Shown here piece after piece: positions 26,231 through 34,690 of a DNA stretch of 64,000 nucleotides. The position numbers and the translations under genes are program-made. Each line of letters opens with the position of its first letter. The stretch's first letter is position 1. The notes beneath the pieces are model-generated. The model worked only from the letters and a program-made list of their open reading frames with translations. It was not told the origin of the DNA and did no database searches. The stretch is from Hymenobacter sp. PAMC 26628 (GTDB lineage: Bacteria > Bacteroidota > Bacteroidia > Cytophagales > Hymenobacteraceae). The stretch is taken from positions 4,960,001 through 5,024,000 of the forward strand of contig NZ_CP014304.1 of NCBI RefSeq assembly GCF_001562275.1, written 5' to 3'.

Positions 26231-26449
26231 GGGAATGGAGAGGTTAATTAATCCGGCGCTACCCAGCCCGGTACCAGTTGAACGTAAGGAAGCCATGCCG
26301 CGTTTTTACCGCCGCGCCTGCGCCGTTGGTACCGGTTTTGCATAAGGGTTTGGTAGGGTACCGGGTAGCGTAATACATTTGCTCAGTCCGGAAATTTTCT
26401 GCTTAGAGTATCCCTGTTTAAATTCAATTTATCTAAAAAATTACCCGTT

Positions 26450-26956
26450 ATGCGTACTTCGTTCCGGTTTGTAATTTTAGGGGCTTTGCTGTTGGGCGCC
26501 GCTGGGGCCCAGGCCCAAACCAAGCTGCCGCCGCGCCGCACCGCCGTGCCGGCCCGGGCGCGCTTAGCCGCCACGCCGGGCGCCGGCGTGAAGGACGGCC
26601 TGGCCATGGTGAACGGCCGCGTGGTGCTCACCGAGCAGGGCCTGGCCAACCCGCTCACGGCCGATAAAAAGCTGCTGAGCGGTTACACCGTCAGCCCCGC
26701 CGGCCTCGTCACGTCGCCCAACGGCACCACGGTGCAAATGGCCGAGGGCGACGTGGCCTCGCTCACGGGCCGCGTCACGACGCACAAGGTGATGGCCGAG
26801 CAGGACAGCATCCTGAAGATTCAGCAGTACGACATCAAGTACCCCGGCAAGCGCGAAAAAATGGCCAAAGAGCTGGAGCGCAAGGAGAAAGAAAAAGCTA
26901 AGCGCGCCGAAGCCACCGAAAAGGCCAAAGCCAAGCGCGAAAAAGACAAGAAGTAA
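26450..26956 (+). CDS. Secreted protein with Lys/Glu-rich tail (possibly DUF6799-like)
   Basis: A 168-residue protein. The signal peptide is residues 1-22 (LLGAAGAQAQ). A central domain reads DGLAMVNGRVVLTEQGLANP, then GYTVSPAGLVTSPNGTTVQM. This pattern recalls the DUF6799 repeats of Bacteroidota, but the match is from memory and weak. The last 45 residues are a charged helix of Lys, Glu and Ala. The function is unknown. Confidence 0.6.
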   Translation: MRTSFRFVILGALLLGAAGAQAQTKLPPRRTAVPARARLAATPGAGVKDGLAMVNGRVVLTEQGLANPLTADKKLLSGYTVSPAGLVTSPNGTTVQMAEGDVASLTGRVTTHKVMAEQDSILKIQQYDIKYPGKREKMAKELERKEKEKAKRAEATEKAKAKREKDKK

Positions 26957-26987
26957 GCGCCGCCCGCCGCGGCACCCGCAAGAGCCC

Positions 26988-27027
26988 ACGGGGCCGCTCA
27001 GCTACTGGCTGGGCGGCCCCGTTTGGG
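26988..27027. terminator. Intrinsic terminator
   Basis: A 14-bp stem (acggggccgctcag with ctgggcggccccgt) is followed by ttgggtttt. It separates two convergent genes. Confidence 0.75.
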
Positions 27028-27041
27028 TTTTGGGGCCCTGG

Positions 27042-27245
27042 TTAGGGGCGGGCCGAATAGTAGGCCAGCACCTCATGGCCAGCCTTGTCGTCGTCGGCCT
27101 CCACCACCTCGTCGAGCACTTGTTGGACTTCGGCTTCCGACCAGCCCTCGTCTTCGGCGGCGCGCACCCAGTGGTCGAGGGCAGCGAAACGGCCCAGGCC
27201 GGGCGGGCACGTCCAGGCGACTTTCTTGCGGATGTTTCGGTTCAT
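27042..27245 (-). CDS. Small hypothetical protein
   Basis: A 67-residue soluble protein (CPPGLGRFAALDHWVRAAEDE, then VQQVLDEVVEADDD). No known family. Support for its being real comes from a perfect -7 box TACTTTTG five bases before the ATG, and from terminators on both sides. Confidence 0.55.
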   Translation of the reverse strand: MNRNIRKKVAWTCPPGLGRFAALDHWVRAAEDEGWSEAEVQQVLDEVVEADDDKAGHEVLAYYSARP

Positions 27246-27250
27246 GGCGG

Positions 27251-27258
27251 CAAAAGTA
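27251..27258 (-). promoter_or_regulatory. -7 promoter box TACTTTTG, 5 bases before an ATG
   Basis: A perfect TAnnTTTG match upstream of the small gene at 27245; another probable leaderless transcript. Confidence 0.6.
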
Positions 27259-27259
27259 G

Positions 27260-27694
27260 CTAGCGGCCGCCCGTGCGCGGAGCCGCCCGGATGACTTCGA
27301 GCTTCACGGGCACCACGCCGGCGCGCACCAAGTCGAGGCGGCGGGCGGCCTTGCCCGACACGTCCACGATGCGGCCAGCCACGTGGGGGCCCCGGTCGTT
27401 CACGGTCACCTTCACCGAGCGGCCGTTGCGCACGTTCGTGACGCGGATGCGGGTGCCGAAGGGCAGCGTATTGTGGGCGGCCGTCATTTTGCCGGGCCGA
27501 TAGATGGCCCCGCTGGTCGTAGGCCGCCCGTTGAATTTATTGGCGTAGTAGGAGCCCTGGCCCGACTGTGTGAAGCCCGGCCGGCTGCTGCCGCAGCCGG
27601 CGGCCAGCAGCCCTGCTACCAGGGCGGCGGCTAGTGCAGCGCGGCGGGACCAGGGGCCCCCGTGCATGATTTGGCGATTGAAATAGTTCTTCAT
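27260..27694 (-). CDS. RlpA-like lipoprotein (double-psi beta-barrel)
   Basis: A 144-residue protein. A lipobox-type signal ends LLAAGCGSS. The RlpA/barwin-like barrel follows: GQGSYYANKFNGRPTTSG, AAHNTLPFGTRIRVTNVRNG, then VNDRGPHVAGRIVDVS, including the catalytic-type Asp of the family. RlpA proteins bind septal peptidoglycan, and some are lytic transglycosylases acting on glycans stripped of peptides. There is no SPOR domain here, so septal targeting is unsure. The start at 27694 begins MKNYFNRQ. Confidence 0.8.
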   Translation of the reverse strand: MKNYFNRQIMHGGPWSRRAALAAALVAGLLAAGCGSSRPGFTQSGQGSYYANKFNGRPTTSGAIYRPGKMTAAHNTLPFGTRIRVTNVRNGRSVKVTVNDRGPHVAGRIVDVSGKAARRLDLVRAGVVPVKLEVIRAAPRTGGR

Positions 27695-27769
27695 GTTGCG
27701 TTCAGGCCCGCGGCCCACCTTTCGGAAAATTACCCCTTACAACTCACACACACCCTTTTTTCGCATACC

Positions 27770-27982
27770 ATGAAGACCACCCTCAAACTCGTAGCTGCCC
27801 TCGCCCTCACCGCTTCTTTCTTCAGCGCTTCGGCCCAAAGTGACGACAAGATGGCCAAGAAAGACGCCAAAATGATGGCCAAGGAAGACAAGAAGATGAA
27901 GCACAAGGCCAGTGACGACAAAATGATGAAGAAGGACGCCAAGATGATGAAGAAGGACGACAAAATGGCGCCCAAAATGTAA
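27770..27982 (+). CDS. Small secreted Lys/Met/Asp-repeat protein
   Basis: A 70-residue protein. A signal peptide (LALTASFFSASAQ) leaves a mature part of about 47 residues made almost only of Lys, Met, Asp and Ala in repeats such as DKMAKKDAKMMAKEDKKM. It resembles the pentapeptide MXKDX repeat proteins. Met- and acid-rich repeats can bind metals, but this is only inference. A hairpin with T-run follows. Confidence 0.65.
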   Translation: MKTTLKLVAALALTASFFSASAQSDDKMAKKDAKMMAKEDKKMKHKASDDKMMKKDAKMMKKDDKMAPKM

Positions 27983-28042
27983 GTAGCTGGCCCTCTGAGG
28001 CCCCAAAGGAGCCGTTCGGTGGCCGTTGCTTGGCACAAGCAG

Positions 28043-28062
28043 CGCCGCCGGGCGGCTTTTTT
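28043..28062 (+). terminator. Intrinsic terminator
   Basis: A short GC stem (gccgcc/ggcggc) is followed by six T, about 60 bases after the repeat-protein gene. Confidence 0.6.
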
Positions 28063-28078
28063 CGTGGCCGGGGCCCCG

Positions 28079-28921
28079 TCAGCGGTGGGCAGGGGCGGTG
28101 GCCGGCGTCGGTACGCGCAGGGCTAGCAGCGCCGCGTAGCTGCCCTGGAACACGTTGAAATCGACCGTGCCGCGGATGCCGGGCACGTAGGCTTCGTCGG
28201 AGTGCTGCCAGATAATCCACTTGCCGGCGGGCAGGGTGGGGCGCTCCACCTCGTAGTGGGCCAGCCAGAGCGGGTACTCGTCGAAGTGCCCGGCCAGGTG
28301 GCGGCGGTAGAAGCCGTGGTTGGAATACACGATGGGCCGCACGCCGTAGTGGGCTTCCACCAAGCGCAGCCAAGTAGCCACCTCGCGGCGCATCACGGCC
28401 ACGTCGTGGAACTGGCCGGCTTCCACGTCGAGCACCGGGGGCAGGTCGCCGGGGCCCAGCGGCACGGTGCGGATGAACAGGCGCGCCTGCTCGGCTCCGC
28501 TGCGGTTGGGCGAAAAGTAGTGGTAGGCCCCCCGGCAAATGCCCGCCGCCTGCGCCTCGCGCCAGTTGCGGGCAAAGCGCGGGTCTTGCAGGCGCACGCC
28601 CTCGCTGGCCTTAATGAAGGCAAACCGCACCGCGTGGCGCGCTACCTCGGGCCAATCGATGTGCCCCTGGTAGGCCGATACGTCGATGCCATGCACCGAG
28701 AACCCGGCCAGCAGCGGCGTTTTTTCGCGCCCCGTGAGGCCTCCGTGCGTGAGCGTGGCCCAGGTGCGCCGGGCGTAGCGGTTGAGTTGCACCGTGTGGC
28801 GGGCGTAGTACACACCGGCCCCCAGCAGGCTCAACAGCAGCGCTGCTGTCAGCCAGCGCGCCGCCGGGCGCCGGGGTAGGCGCGCAACGGGGGCGGCGGG
28901 GGTGGAGTGGAGACGGGGCAT
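28079..28921 (-). CDS. Glycoside hydrolase family 25 lysozyme, membrane-anchored
   Basis: A 280-residue protein. An N-terminal membrane helix (WLTAALLLSLLGAGVYYA, about 22-40) is followed by a GH25 domain from about 75. HGIDVSAYQGHIDW holds the conserved Asp. RFAFIKASEG, GAYHYFSP and PPVLDVEAGQ carry the other catalytic acids, and WLAHYEV and WIIWQHSDEA complete the fold. It cleaves the N-acetylmuramic acid linkage of peptidoglycan outside the cytoplasm. The start at 28921 is preferred over 28975. Confidence 0.9.
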   Translation of the reverse strand: MPRLHSTPAAPVARLPRRPAARWLTAALLLSLLGAGVYYARHTVQLNRYARRTWATLTHGGLTGREKTPLLAGFSVHGIDVSAYQGHIDWPEVARHAVRFAFIKASEGVRLQDPRFARNWREAQAAGICRGAYHYFSPNRSGAEQARLFIRTVPLGPGDLPPVLDVEAGQFHDVAVMRREVATWLRLVEAHYGVRPIVYSNHGFYRRHLAGHFDEYPLWLAHYEVERPTLPAGKWIIWQHSDEAYVPGIRGTVDFNVFQGSYAALLALRVPTPATAPAHR

Positions 28922-29022
28922 GGCTTTGCCAAAAATAACGCAGGTCCGGTCGGGTTGCGTGCCTGGGCAACTCACTTTGTGCCAACTTTGTCTCCATTTC
29001 CTCTCTTTTTCTATCCGCTGCC

Positions 29023-29292
29023 GTGCCCCTTCCTGCCGACGCCCGCGACGAATTGGGCCACCTCATCCGCGAGCTGCACGGTGTGACGCTGGCCGCCACC
29101 CTCGAGTATTTGCTGGCCGCCTACGGCTGGCCGGGCCTCGATGAGCGCCTGCGAATCAACTGCTTCGCTGTTAATCCGAGCATTAAGTCGAGCCTGGTTT
29201 TTTTGCGGCGCACGCCCTGGGCCCGTACCAAAGTAGAAGACCTGTACGTGCGGGCCCGCACGGCCGAGGTGCTGGGCCGGCCCCGGCCGTAA
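29023..29292 (+). CDS. VF530 family DNA-binding-like protein
   Basis: An 89-residue protein from a GTG start. The signature CFAVNPSIKSSLVFLRRTPWARTKVEDLY is that of VF530/DUF2132 proteins, small helical proteins with a SAP-like fold thought to bind DNA. It is divergent from the lysozyme gene, with 101 bases between. Confidence 0.85.
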   Translation: MPLPADARDELGHLIRELHGVTLAATLEYLLAAYGWPGLDERLRINCFAVNPSIKSSLVFLRRTPWARTKVEDLYVRARTAEVLGRPRP

Positions 29293-29328
29293 TTTTCGGC
29301 CAGGTCTTCGATTCAACCCCCAACCGCC

Positions 29329-29649
29329 ATGGCCGACGCGCCCCAACCAACAGCTTTTCCTGCGTGGCTGGCCGGCCTGCTCGGGTTCGTGGCGTTCGAA
29401 GCCGTGGCCTACTTTGGCTTGCGCTGGGTCCTGGCAGGCCTGGGCGAAAGCAATCAATACCAGGAAGATAACACCATCGTGAGCAACTGGGTAAAGGCCA
29501 TGGCCTTCGTGGTGCTGCACCTGGCCCTGGCCATCGGGGCCCTGCTAGTGGCCAGCAACCGCGTGCCGCGCCGCTACCGCGGGCAGGTGCAGGGCTGGTT
29601 CTACGTGGCGCTGCTGCTGAGCTTCGTGCTGCTAGTTCCGCTGTTTTAG
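29329..29649 (+). CDS. Hypothetical membrane protein, three helices
   Basis: A 106-residue protein. Hydrophobic segments lie at about 12-35, 60-80 and 88-106. No recognised family. It starts 37 bases after the VF530 gene on the same strand and may be cotranscribed. A hairpin repeat follows directly. Confidence 0.6.
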   Translation: MADAPQPTAFPAWLAGLLGFVAFEAVAYFGLRWVLAGLGESNQYQEDNTIVSNWVKAMAFVVLHLALAIGALLVASNRVPRRYRGQVQGWFYVALLLSFVLLVPLF

Positions 29650-29654
29650 AGCAA

Positions 29655-29740
29655 AGAACTGTCATTCCGACGAAGGAGGAATCGGGGGATTTTCCTTGGG
29701 TTTTACCCAGATCCCTCCTTCGTCGGAATGACAGTTCTTC
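29655..29740. repeat. Dispersed hairpin repeat (GTCATTCCGACGAAGGAGGAA type)
   Basis: Arms of about 30 bases begin agaactgtcattccgacgaa and their complement. This is the widespread GTCAT...GAATC hairpin form, related in plan to the GTCATGC copies elsewhere in the window. Confidence 0.8.
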
Positions 29741-29881
29741 GTTCGGGCAGCCATTATGGGGCAAAAAAAACCACCGCTGTGGGCGGTGGGAAAGCAGTCG
29801 GAGATAAGAAAAGTAGCCGGTCGGTCCCGGCTTTATCAGTGGACGGCGGCGCCGGTCGGTCCCGGCGGTATAAAAAGGAGC

Positions 29882-30268
29882 CTAGTCTTCGTGGCGGATG
29901 TCCAGCTCACGCGGCTCGTCGTTGGTGTGTTTGTAAGGGATGCGCACGCGCAGCTCGGGGCCCTGTTGCACGGCGTCGATGCGGGCCACATCGAGGTTGG
30001 CGGGCAGGTCGAGCACACGCGTGAACAGCGGGGCCGAAAGCTTGTCGTCGGGCTGGTGGCGGTAGGCGCCGTACACGGTCAGGCGCTGGTTGTGCAGGGC
30101 CACGTGGAACGTGTCGGGCGAAGCCGATGGCAGCGCCACCCGCAGAATCACGCCTTGCTGGCGCTTGTCAAGACGCACCTGGGGCTGGGCCACGCCCCCA
30201 CCGATGGTGTTGAGCAGGTCCATTTGGGGAGCAAAATCACGGATTATTTTCGAGCTGATGAGTTTCAT
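29882..30268 (-). CDS. Small heat-shock protein (Hsp20/alpha-crystallin) family
   Basis: A 128-residue protein with an alpha-crystallin domain at about 30-125: QPQVRLDKRQQGVILRVALP, FHVALHNQRLTVYGAYR, and a C-terminal LRVRIPYKH, near the I/V-x-I/V anchoring motif. It is an ATP-independent holdase in the cytoplasm. The start at 30268 removes ten residues that do not fit. About 140 bases downstream hold no gene. Confidence 0.8.
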   Translation of the reverse strand: MKLISSKIIRDFAPQMDLLNTIGGGVAQPQVRLDKRQQGVILRVALPSASPDTFHVALHNQRLTVYGAYRHQPDDKLSAPLFTRVLDLPANLDVARIDAVQQGPELRVRIPYKHTNDEPRELDIRHED

Positions 30269-30452
30269 GGCGGAGGGGCCAACTAAAGGGTCGGCCACGC
30301 TCTAGTATTATCAAAGCCCGTACCAGGGCCACGGGGCCCCCATTTCGTGCCCTTTTCAGCCATTTTGGCTGGCTATTACTTTTGCTAATAGCATCATTCG
30401 GCCAATTTGGCTAGTAAATTGCTCAAGAGCTGTTGAATGGCAGGCCGCCTAC

Positions 30453-32330
30453 TTAAAACCGGTTTGTAATGCCGAAATGGATTTTGGAATTGCCCAGCGC
30501 GAAGCCTTGGTTAGCGCTGCTCGACTGCCCCACCGAGTACACAAACTGGAACAAACCCGCTGCTGTGCGAAAGCTCAGGCCCGCGCCCAGGCCCGTGGGC
30601 TGGTCGGTTACCGCGGCCTGGCTGGCCACCGCCCCGCGCTGGAAATAAGCTTGGTCGGCAAACAGGAACACGTACGACTCGGCACCGATGAATTGCCGGT
30701 ACTCGGCCGTGGCCACGGCGTAGCTGCTGGCGTAGAACTGGTTCTCGTTGAAGCCCCGCAGCGAATTGAGGCCCCCCAGCCGGTACATCTCGTTGAGGAA
30801 CAGGCGCTGGTTGGCCAGGCTTTCGCCGCGCACGCGCAGTAGCAGCACCCCCGCCCGGCCCACGGGCGCGTAGCGCTCGGCCCGCAGCGCCAGCGTGGTT
30901 TGCGTCGAGCGCAGCGCCAGGCTGTCGTACAGGTCCGAGCGCAAATCGGGGTTGCGGGTGATGATTTTGGTGCCCACGGCGGCCTGGCCGTTCAGCAGGT
31001 AGCCGCGGTGCGGGAAAAACAGGTCGTCGAGCGTATTCCAGGCGTAGCTCAGGCCGTAGGAAGTGTACTGCGAATCGATGTTTTCGGGCAGCACCGTGAG
31101 GGCCCTGGACGCGGCGCTGTCGGTGAACAGCCGCGAGTTGCGCTGCTCCACAAAGAACGTGACCCGCCCGGCCCGCGCCGACGGGTAGGTGACTTGCAGC
31201 CGCGGCCGCACCGTCAGGAAGGCGTCGGTTTGCTTGTACAGGTTGAAGCTGCCGGCCAACTCCAGTGGCGTGCCGAAAAAGTTGGGATGAACGTATTGGA
31301 TGTCAAGTAGCTGTGATAATGCATCGACCTTGCGAAACTGCAAGCCTACCTGCTTGCCGCCGCCCTTCAGGTTGCGCAGGTTGATGGTGACGTCGCCCGT
31401 GAACTGCACACCCTGCGTGCCGGCGCCGGGCAGTACGCCCACAATGGCGTCGAACTGGTTCGAGGGCCTATCGTCGAGCAGCAAATATACCCGCGCCCGG
31501 CCCCGGGCGAAGCGCACCTCCGGCTCGGCCCGCACCTTCAGGTAGGGCAGCTGGCGCAGGAGCTGAGCGGCGGCCTGCACCCGCTGCTGGCTGTAGGGCT
31601 GGCCCGGGAAAATCTGCAAGTATTTGGTTAGGAACTGCTTGCGCGTTTTGGTAGCCCCCACAACCTGGAGGGAGTCGAACACGATGGCCCGGCCGCGCTT
31701 CAGCACCACCCGCCCGGCAATGCTGTGGCCGTCGAGCTGCACCGAATCGAGGCCCACCGTGGCGAAGGGGTAGCCCTGGTTTTCGGCCTCCGCCAGCACG
31801 CGCTCCTGCAGCTGGGCCCACTCGCCGGGCCGGAACGGGGCCTGCCGGAAAAACCGCTCGCGGTAGCCGGCGCGCGTCAGCAGGCCGTCGCCGAGGTTGC
31901 CGTTGCGCAGGTAGGCCCACCGGAACGGCTCGCCCACGAAAATGCGCGCCCGCACCGTGTCGGGGCCCCACTTTATTTTGTCGGCCGAGGCCGTGAGGTA
32001 CGACTCGCCTTGCAGCGCCAGCACCAGCTCGCGCAGCTCGCGCAGGGCGCTGAGCGAATCGGGTACGCTGGCTTTCAGCTTGTAGCGCCGCAGCAGGGCC
32101 CCATCGGCGGGCGCCGCGTCGAGGCGCAGCACCCGCAGGTGCACCGGCCGCTTGGGGGCCCCGGCCGCGCGGGGCGCGGCGGCGGGCGGCGGCAGCGGGG
32201 GGGAGGCCAGCCCCGGCTGGTTGGGCGCGGCGGGGTCGAGGGTGGGCGTTTGGGCACGGGCGGCCGGGGCCCCCAGCCGCAGCGCCAGACCCAGCAGCCA
32301 CCCAAAACGCAGAAAAAACCGGACGTACAT
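30453..32330 (-). CDS. Omp85/BamA-TamA-like outer-membrane protein with POTRA-type repeats
   Basis: A 625-residue protein with a signal peptide (LRLGAPAARAQ, about 1-25). The periplasmic part (about 60-300) has POTRA-like units, for example FDSLQVVGATKTRKQFLTKY and PGQPYSQQRVQAAAQLLRQL. A C-terminal 16-strand-type barrel ends in KIHFGITNRF, a typical outer-membrane signature. DLFFPHRGYLLNGQ and YRLGGLNSLRGFNENQF (an LRGF-type loop) match bacterial surface antigen D15. It is probably a TamA-like assembly or secretion factor. The start at 32330 precedes the signal peptide. It is divergent from hemW. Confidence 0.85.
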   Translation of the reverse strand: MYVRFFLRFGWLLGLALRLGAPAARAQTPTLDPAAPNQPGLASPPLPPPAAAPRAAGAPKRPVHLRVLRLDAAPADGALLRRYKLKASVPDSLSALRELRELVLALQGESYLTASADKIKWGPDTVRARIFVGEPFRWAYLRNGNLGDGLLTRAGYRERFFRQAPFRPGEWAQLQERVLAEAENQGYPFATVGLDSVQLDGHSIAGRVVLKRGRAIVFDSLQVVGATKTRKQFLTKYLQIFPGQPYSQQRVQAAAQLLRQLPYLKVRAEPEVRFARGRARVYLLLDDRPSNQFDAIVGVLPGAGTQGVQFTGDVTINLRNLKGGGKQVGLQFRKVDALSQLLDIQYVHPNFFGTPLELAGSFNLYKQTDAFLTVRPRLQVTYPSARAGRVTFFVEQRNSRLFTDSAASRALTVLPENIDSQYTSYGLSYAWNTLDDLFFPHRGYLLNGQAAVGTKIITRNPDLRSDLYDSLALRSTQTTLALRAERYAPVGRAGVLLLRVRGESLANQRLFLNEMYRLGGLNSLRGFNENQFYASSYAVATAEYRQFIGAESYVFLFADQAYFQRGAVASQAAVTDQPTGLGAGLSFRTAAGLFQFVYSVGQSSSANQGFALGNSKIHFGITNRF

Positions 32331-32404
32331 TCGGGGACGATAACGCGCCAGCCGGCGTTTAATTTCCCGAATGTAAAACGGCCGCCTTCCCCGTTTTGCC
32401 GCCC

Positions 32405-33553
32405 ATGCCTGGCCTCTACCTCCACATCCCATTCTGCAAGCAAGCCTGCTCGTACTGTGACTTCCACTTCAGCACCTCGCTGGCGCTGAAAAGCCGCCTG
32501 GTGGACGCCCTGGTGCAGGAAATTGCCCTGCGCCAAAATTATCTGGGGCCCCACGTGGTGCTCGATACCATTTACTTCGGCGGCGGTACGCCTTCGTTGC
32601 TTACGGCCAGCGAGTTAGAAGTAATATTTGCGGCCATTCACCGGCATTTTGCCGTGGCGCCGGGGGCGGAAATTACCCTCGAAGCCAACCCCGACGACCT
32701 CACGGGCCCCAAGCTGACCGAGTTGGCGGCCACCGCCGTCAACCGCCTCAGCATCGGGCTGCAAAGCTTCTACGAGCCACACCTGCGCCTGATGAACCGG
32801 GCCCACACCGCCCCCGAATCGGCCGCGGCCGTGCGCCGGGCTCAGGACGCGGGCTTCGAAAACCTGTCCATCGACCTGATTTACGGCGTGCCCGCACCCG
32901 GCCACCACATCTGGGAGGCTGACCTGGCTAATGCGTTTGCGCTCGGCGTGCCCCACGTGTCGGCCTACGCCCTCACCATCGAGCCCGACACGCTGCTGGG
33001 CCGCCGCCAGGGCAAGGGCACCTTTGCCGCGCCGCCCGACGAGTTCGTGGCCGTGCAGTTTGAGCTGCTGCTGGCTCAGATGCGTGCCCACGGCTACGGG
33101 CAGTACGAAATCAGCAACTTCTGCCGCCCGGGCCGCGAGTCGCGCCACAACGGCAACTACTGGCGCGGCGTGCCCTACCTGGGCGTGGGCCCCAGCGCCC
33201 ACTCCTTCGACGGCCAGAACCGCCAGTTCACCGTGGCCAACAACCCGCAGTACGTGGCCGCAGTGCTCGAGCGCGGCGAGGTGCCCGCCACGGTGGAGGA
33301 ACTGACGGCCCGCGACCGGGCCAACGAGTACCTGCTCACCACCTTGCGCACGGCCCGCGGCTGCGACCTGGCCCACCTGCGCGACGCGCTGGGCCTCGAC
33401 CTAGCGGGGGCCCACCCGGCCTACCTGGCCACGCTTACGGCCCAGGGCTGGGCCACCATCCAGCAGGAAGTGCTTACTTTGACCGACGCGGGCAAGCTGC
33501 TGGCCGACCAGATTACGCTGGAACTGTTCCAAGCGGCCCCCGCGGGTGCATGA
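32405..33553 (+). CDS. hemW: Radical SAM heme chaperone HemW
   Basis: A 382-residue protein. The Fe-S motif is HIPFCKQACSYCDFHF (Cys11, Cys15, Cys18). YFGGGTPSLL and the downstream NRLSIGLQSF and NGNYWRGVPYLGVGPSAHSF are HemW hallmarks. It transfers heme to target enzymes rather than oxidising coproporphyrinogen, as the earlier HemN-like name implied. An ATG at 32396 would add three residues. The stop overlaps the next start by 4 bases. Confidence 0.93.
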   Translation: MPGLYLHIPFCKQACSYCDFHFSTSLALKSRLVDALVQEIALRQNYLGPHVVLDTIYFGGGTPSLLTASELEVIFAAIHRHFAVAPGAEITLEANPDDLTGPKLTELAATAVNRLSIGLQSFYEPHLRLMNRAHTAPESAAAVRRAQDAGFENLSIDLIYGVPAPGHHIWEADLANAFALGVPHVSAYALTIEPDTLLGRRQGKGTFAAPPDEFVAVQFELLLAQMRAHGYGQYEISNFCRPGRESRHNGNYWRGVPYLGVGPSAHSFDGQNRQFTVANNPQYVAAVLERGEVPATVEELTARDRANEYLLTTLRTARGCDLAHLRDALGLDLAGAHPAYLATLTAQGWATIQQEVLTLTDAGKLLADQITLELFQAAPAGA

Positions 33554-33963
33554 AACTCCTGAGCGACAGCCTGGCCGACGACGTGGACTTCTTCGTGGAG
33601 CACGTGTACGTCGTGGCCATCGTGTTCGACAACACCGACGACGTGACCGTGTGGGCCACCACCGACTTCGACCACGAGCCCCATTTTTTCCACCTCGCCC
33701 TGCCGTTTCAGTCCCTCGATACGCTGCTGCGCCTCACCGCCGACCGCGCCGAAACCCTCCAGGAGGAGGTAGCCGATGCCCTGGCCGCCAGCGAGTGGCC
33801 CGCCCTGCTCGAGTTCAATTCTGACGAGGCCCCACCCGTGCCCCTGCCCAGCGTGGCCCTCAAGCTCTCCGTGACCTACCCCGCCGATGAGGAAGGCGAG
33901 GACGACCCTCAGCCCCACAACATCTTCTACCTAGAAGGCGTGTACGTGCGGCTCGATTCGTGA
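33550..33963 (+). CDS. Hypothetical acidic protein
   Basis: A 137-residue soluble protein rich in Asp and Glu (VYVVAIVFDNTDDVTVWATT; LEFNSDEAPPVPLP). No domain recognised. It overlaps hemW at an ATGA and the following hydrolase at GTGA, so the three genes form one tightly coupled operon. Confidence 0.7.
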   Translation: MKLLSDSLADDVDFFVEHVYVVAIVFDNTDDVTVWATTDFDHEPHFFHLALPFQSLDTLLRLTADRAETLQEEVADALAASEWPALLEFNSDEAPPVPLPSVALKLSVTYPADEEGEDDPQPHNIFYLEGVYVRLDS

Positions 33964-34631
33964 CCGGGGCCCCGGCGCGGCCCGTTTTCTACCTCATTCC
34001 GGGCTTGGGAGCCGATAAGCGGGTGTTCCAGCGCTGGCAACTGGTAGGTGAAGTGCACGTAATGAATTGGTTACCGCTGCAATCGGCCTCCGAGACGCTG
34101 GCGCACTACGCCGCCCGGCTGGCCGCGGCCGTGCCGGTGGCGCAGGCTTGCTGGCTGGTCGGCGTGTCGTTTGGGGGCCTGTTGGCGCTGGAAATTGCCC
34201 AGCTGCGGCCCCTGGCGCGGGTGGTGCTAGTTTCGAGTTTGGCGGGCCCCCACGAGTTGCTTTGGCCGTTGCGCGTAGCCCGTGCCACGGGCCTGGACCG
34301 CTTGGTGCCCCCAACGCTGCTCCAGAAATTGCCCCGGGCCGCCAAGTGGGCGTTCGGCGTGAAAACCAAGGGCGAATACGCGTTGCTCCGGCAAATTATC
34401 GCCGATACCGACCCAGTGTTTGCCCAGTGGGCCATCGGGCAGTTGCTGCGCTGGCGGGGCGTGCCTGGCCCGGGGCCCACCGCCCGCCTGCACGGCACCC
34501 ACGACCGGCTGCTGCCGCCCCCCGCCGCGGGCATTGAGTACTTGGTGCCCGGTGCCGGGCATTTCTTGGTGGTCAGCCACGCCGCCCAGATTAGCCAGTT
34601 TCTGAATCAGTTGGCAGATAATAGCCGCTGA
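33960..34631 (+). CDS. Alpha/beta hydrolase fold protein
   Basis: A 223-residue protein with a GTG start. The oxyanion region is YLIPGLGADKRVF. The nucleophile elbow is GVSFGG (Ser at about residue 64), followed by an Asp in HGTHDRLLPP and a His in PGAGHFLVV, which complete a triad. The substrate is unknown. It is translationally coupled to the gene before it. Confidence 0.8.
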   Translation: MTGAPARPVFYLIPGLGADKRVFQRWQLVGEVHVMNWLPLQSASETLAHYAARLAAAVPVAQACWLVGVSFGGLLALEIAQLRPLARVVLVSSLAGPHELLWPLRVARATGLDRLVPPTLLQKLPRAAKWAFGVKTKGEYALLRQIIADTDPVFAQWAIGQLLRWRGVPGPGPTARLHGTHDRLLPPPAAGIEYLVPGAGHFLVVSHAAQISQFLNQLADNSR

Positions 34632-34690
34632 TTCAAGGAATTCGAAATTAACTTGGGAAGTTAACTATCCTCGGGCTTTTATTGCTCCCC

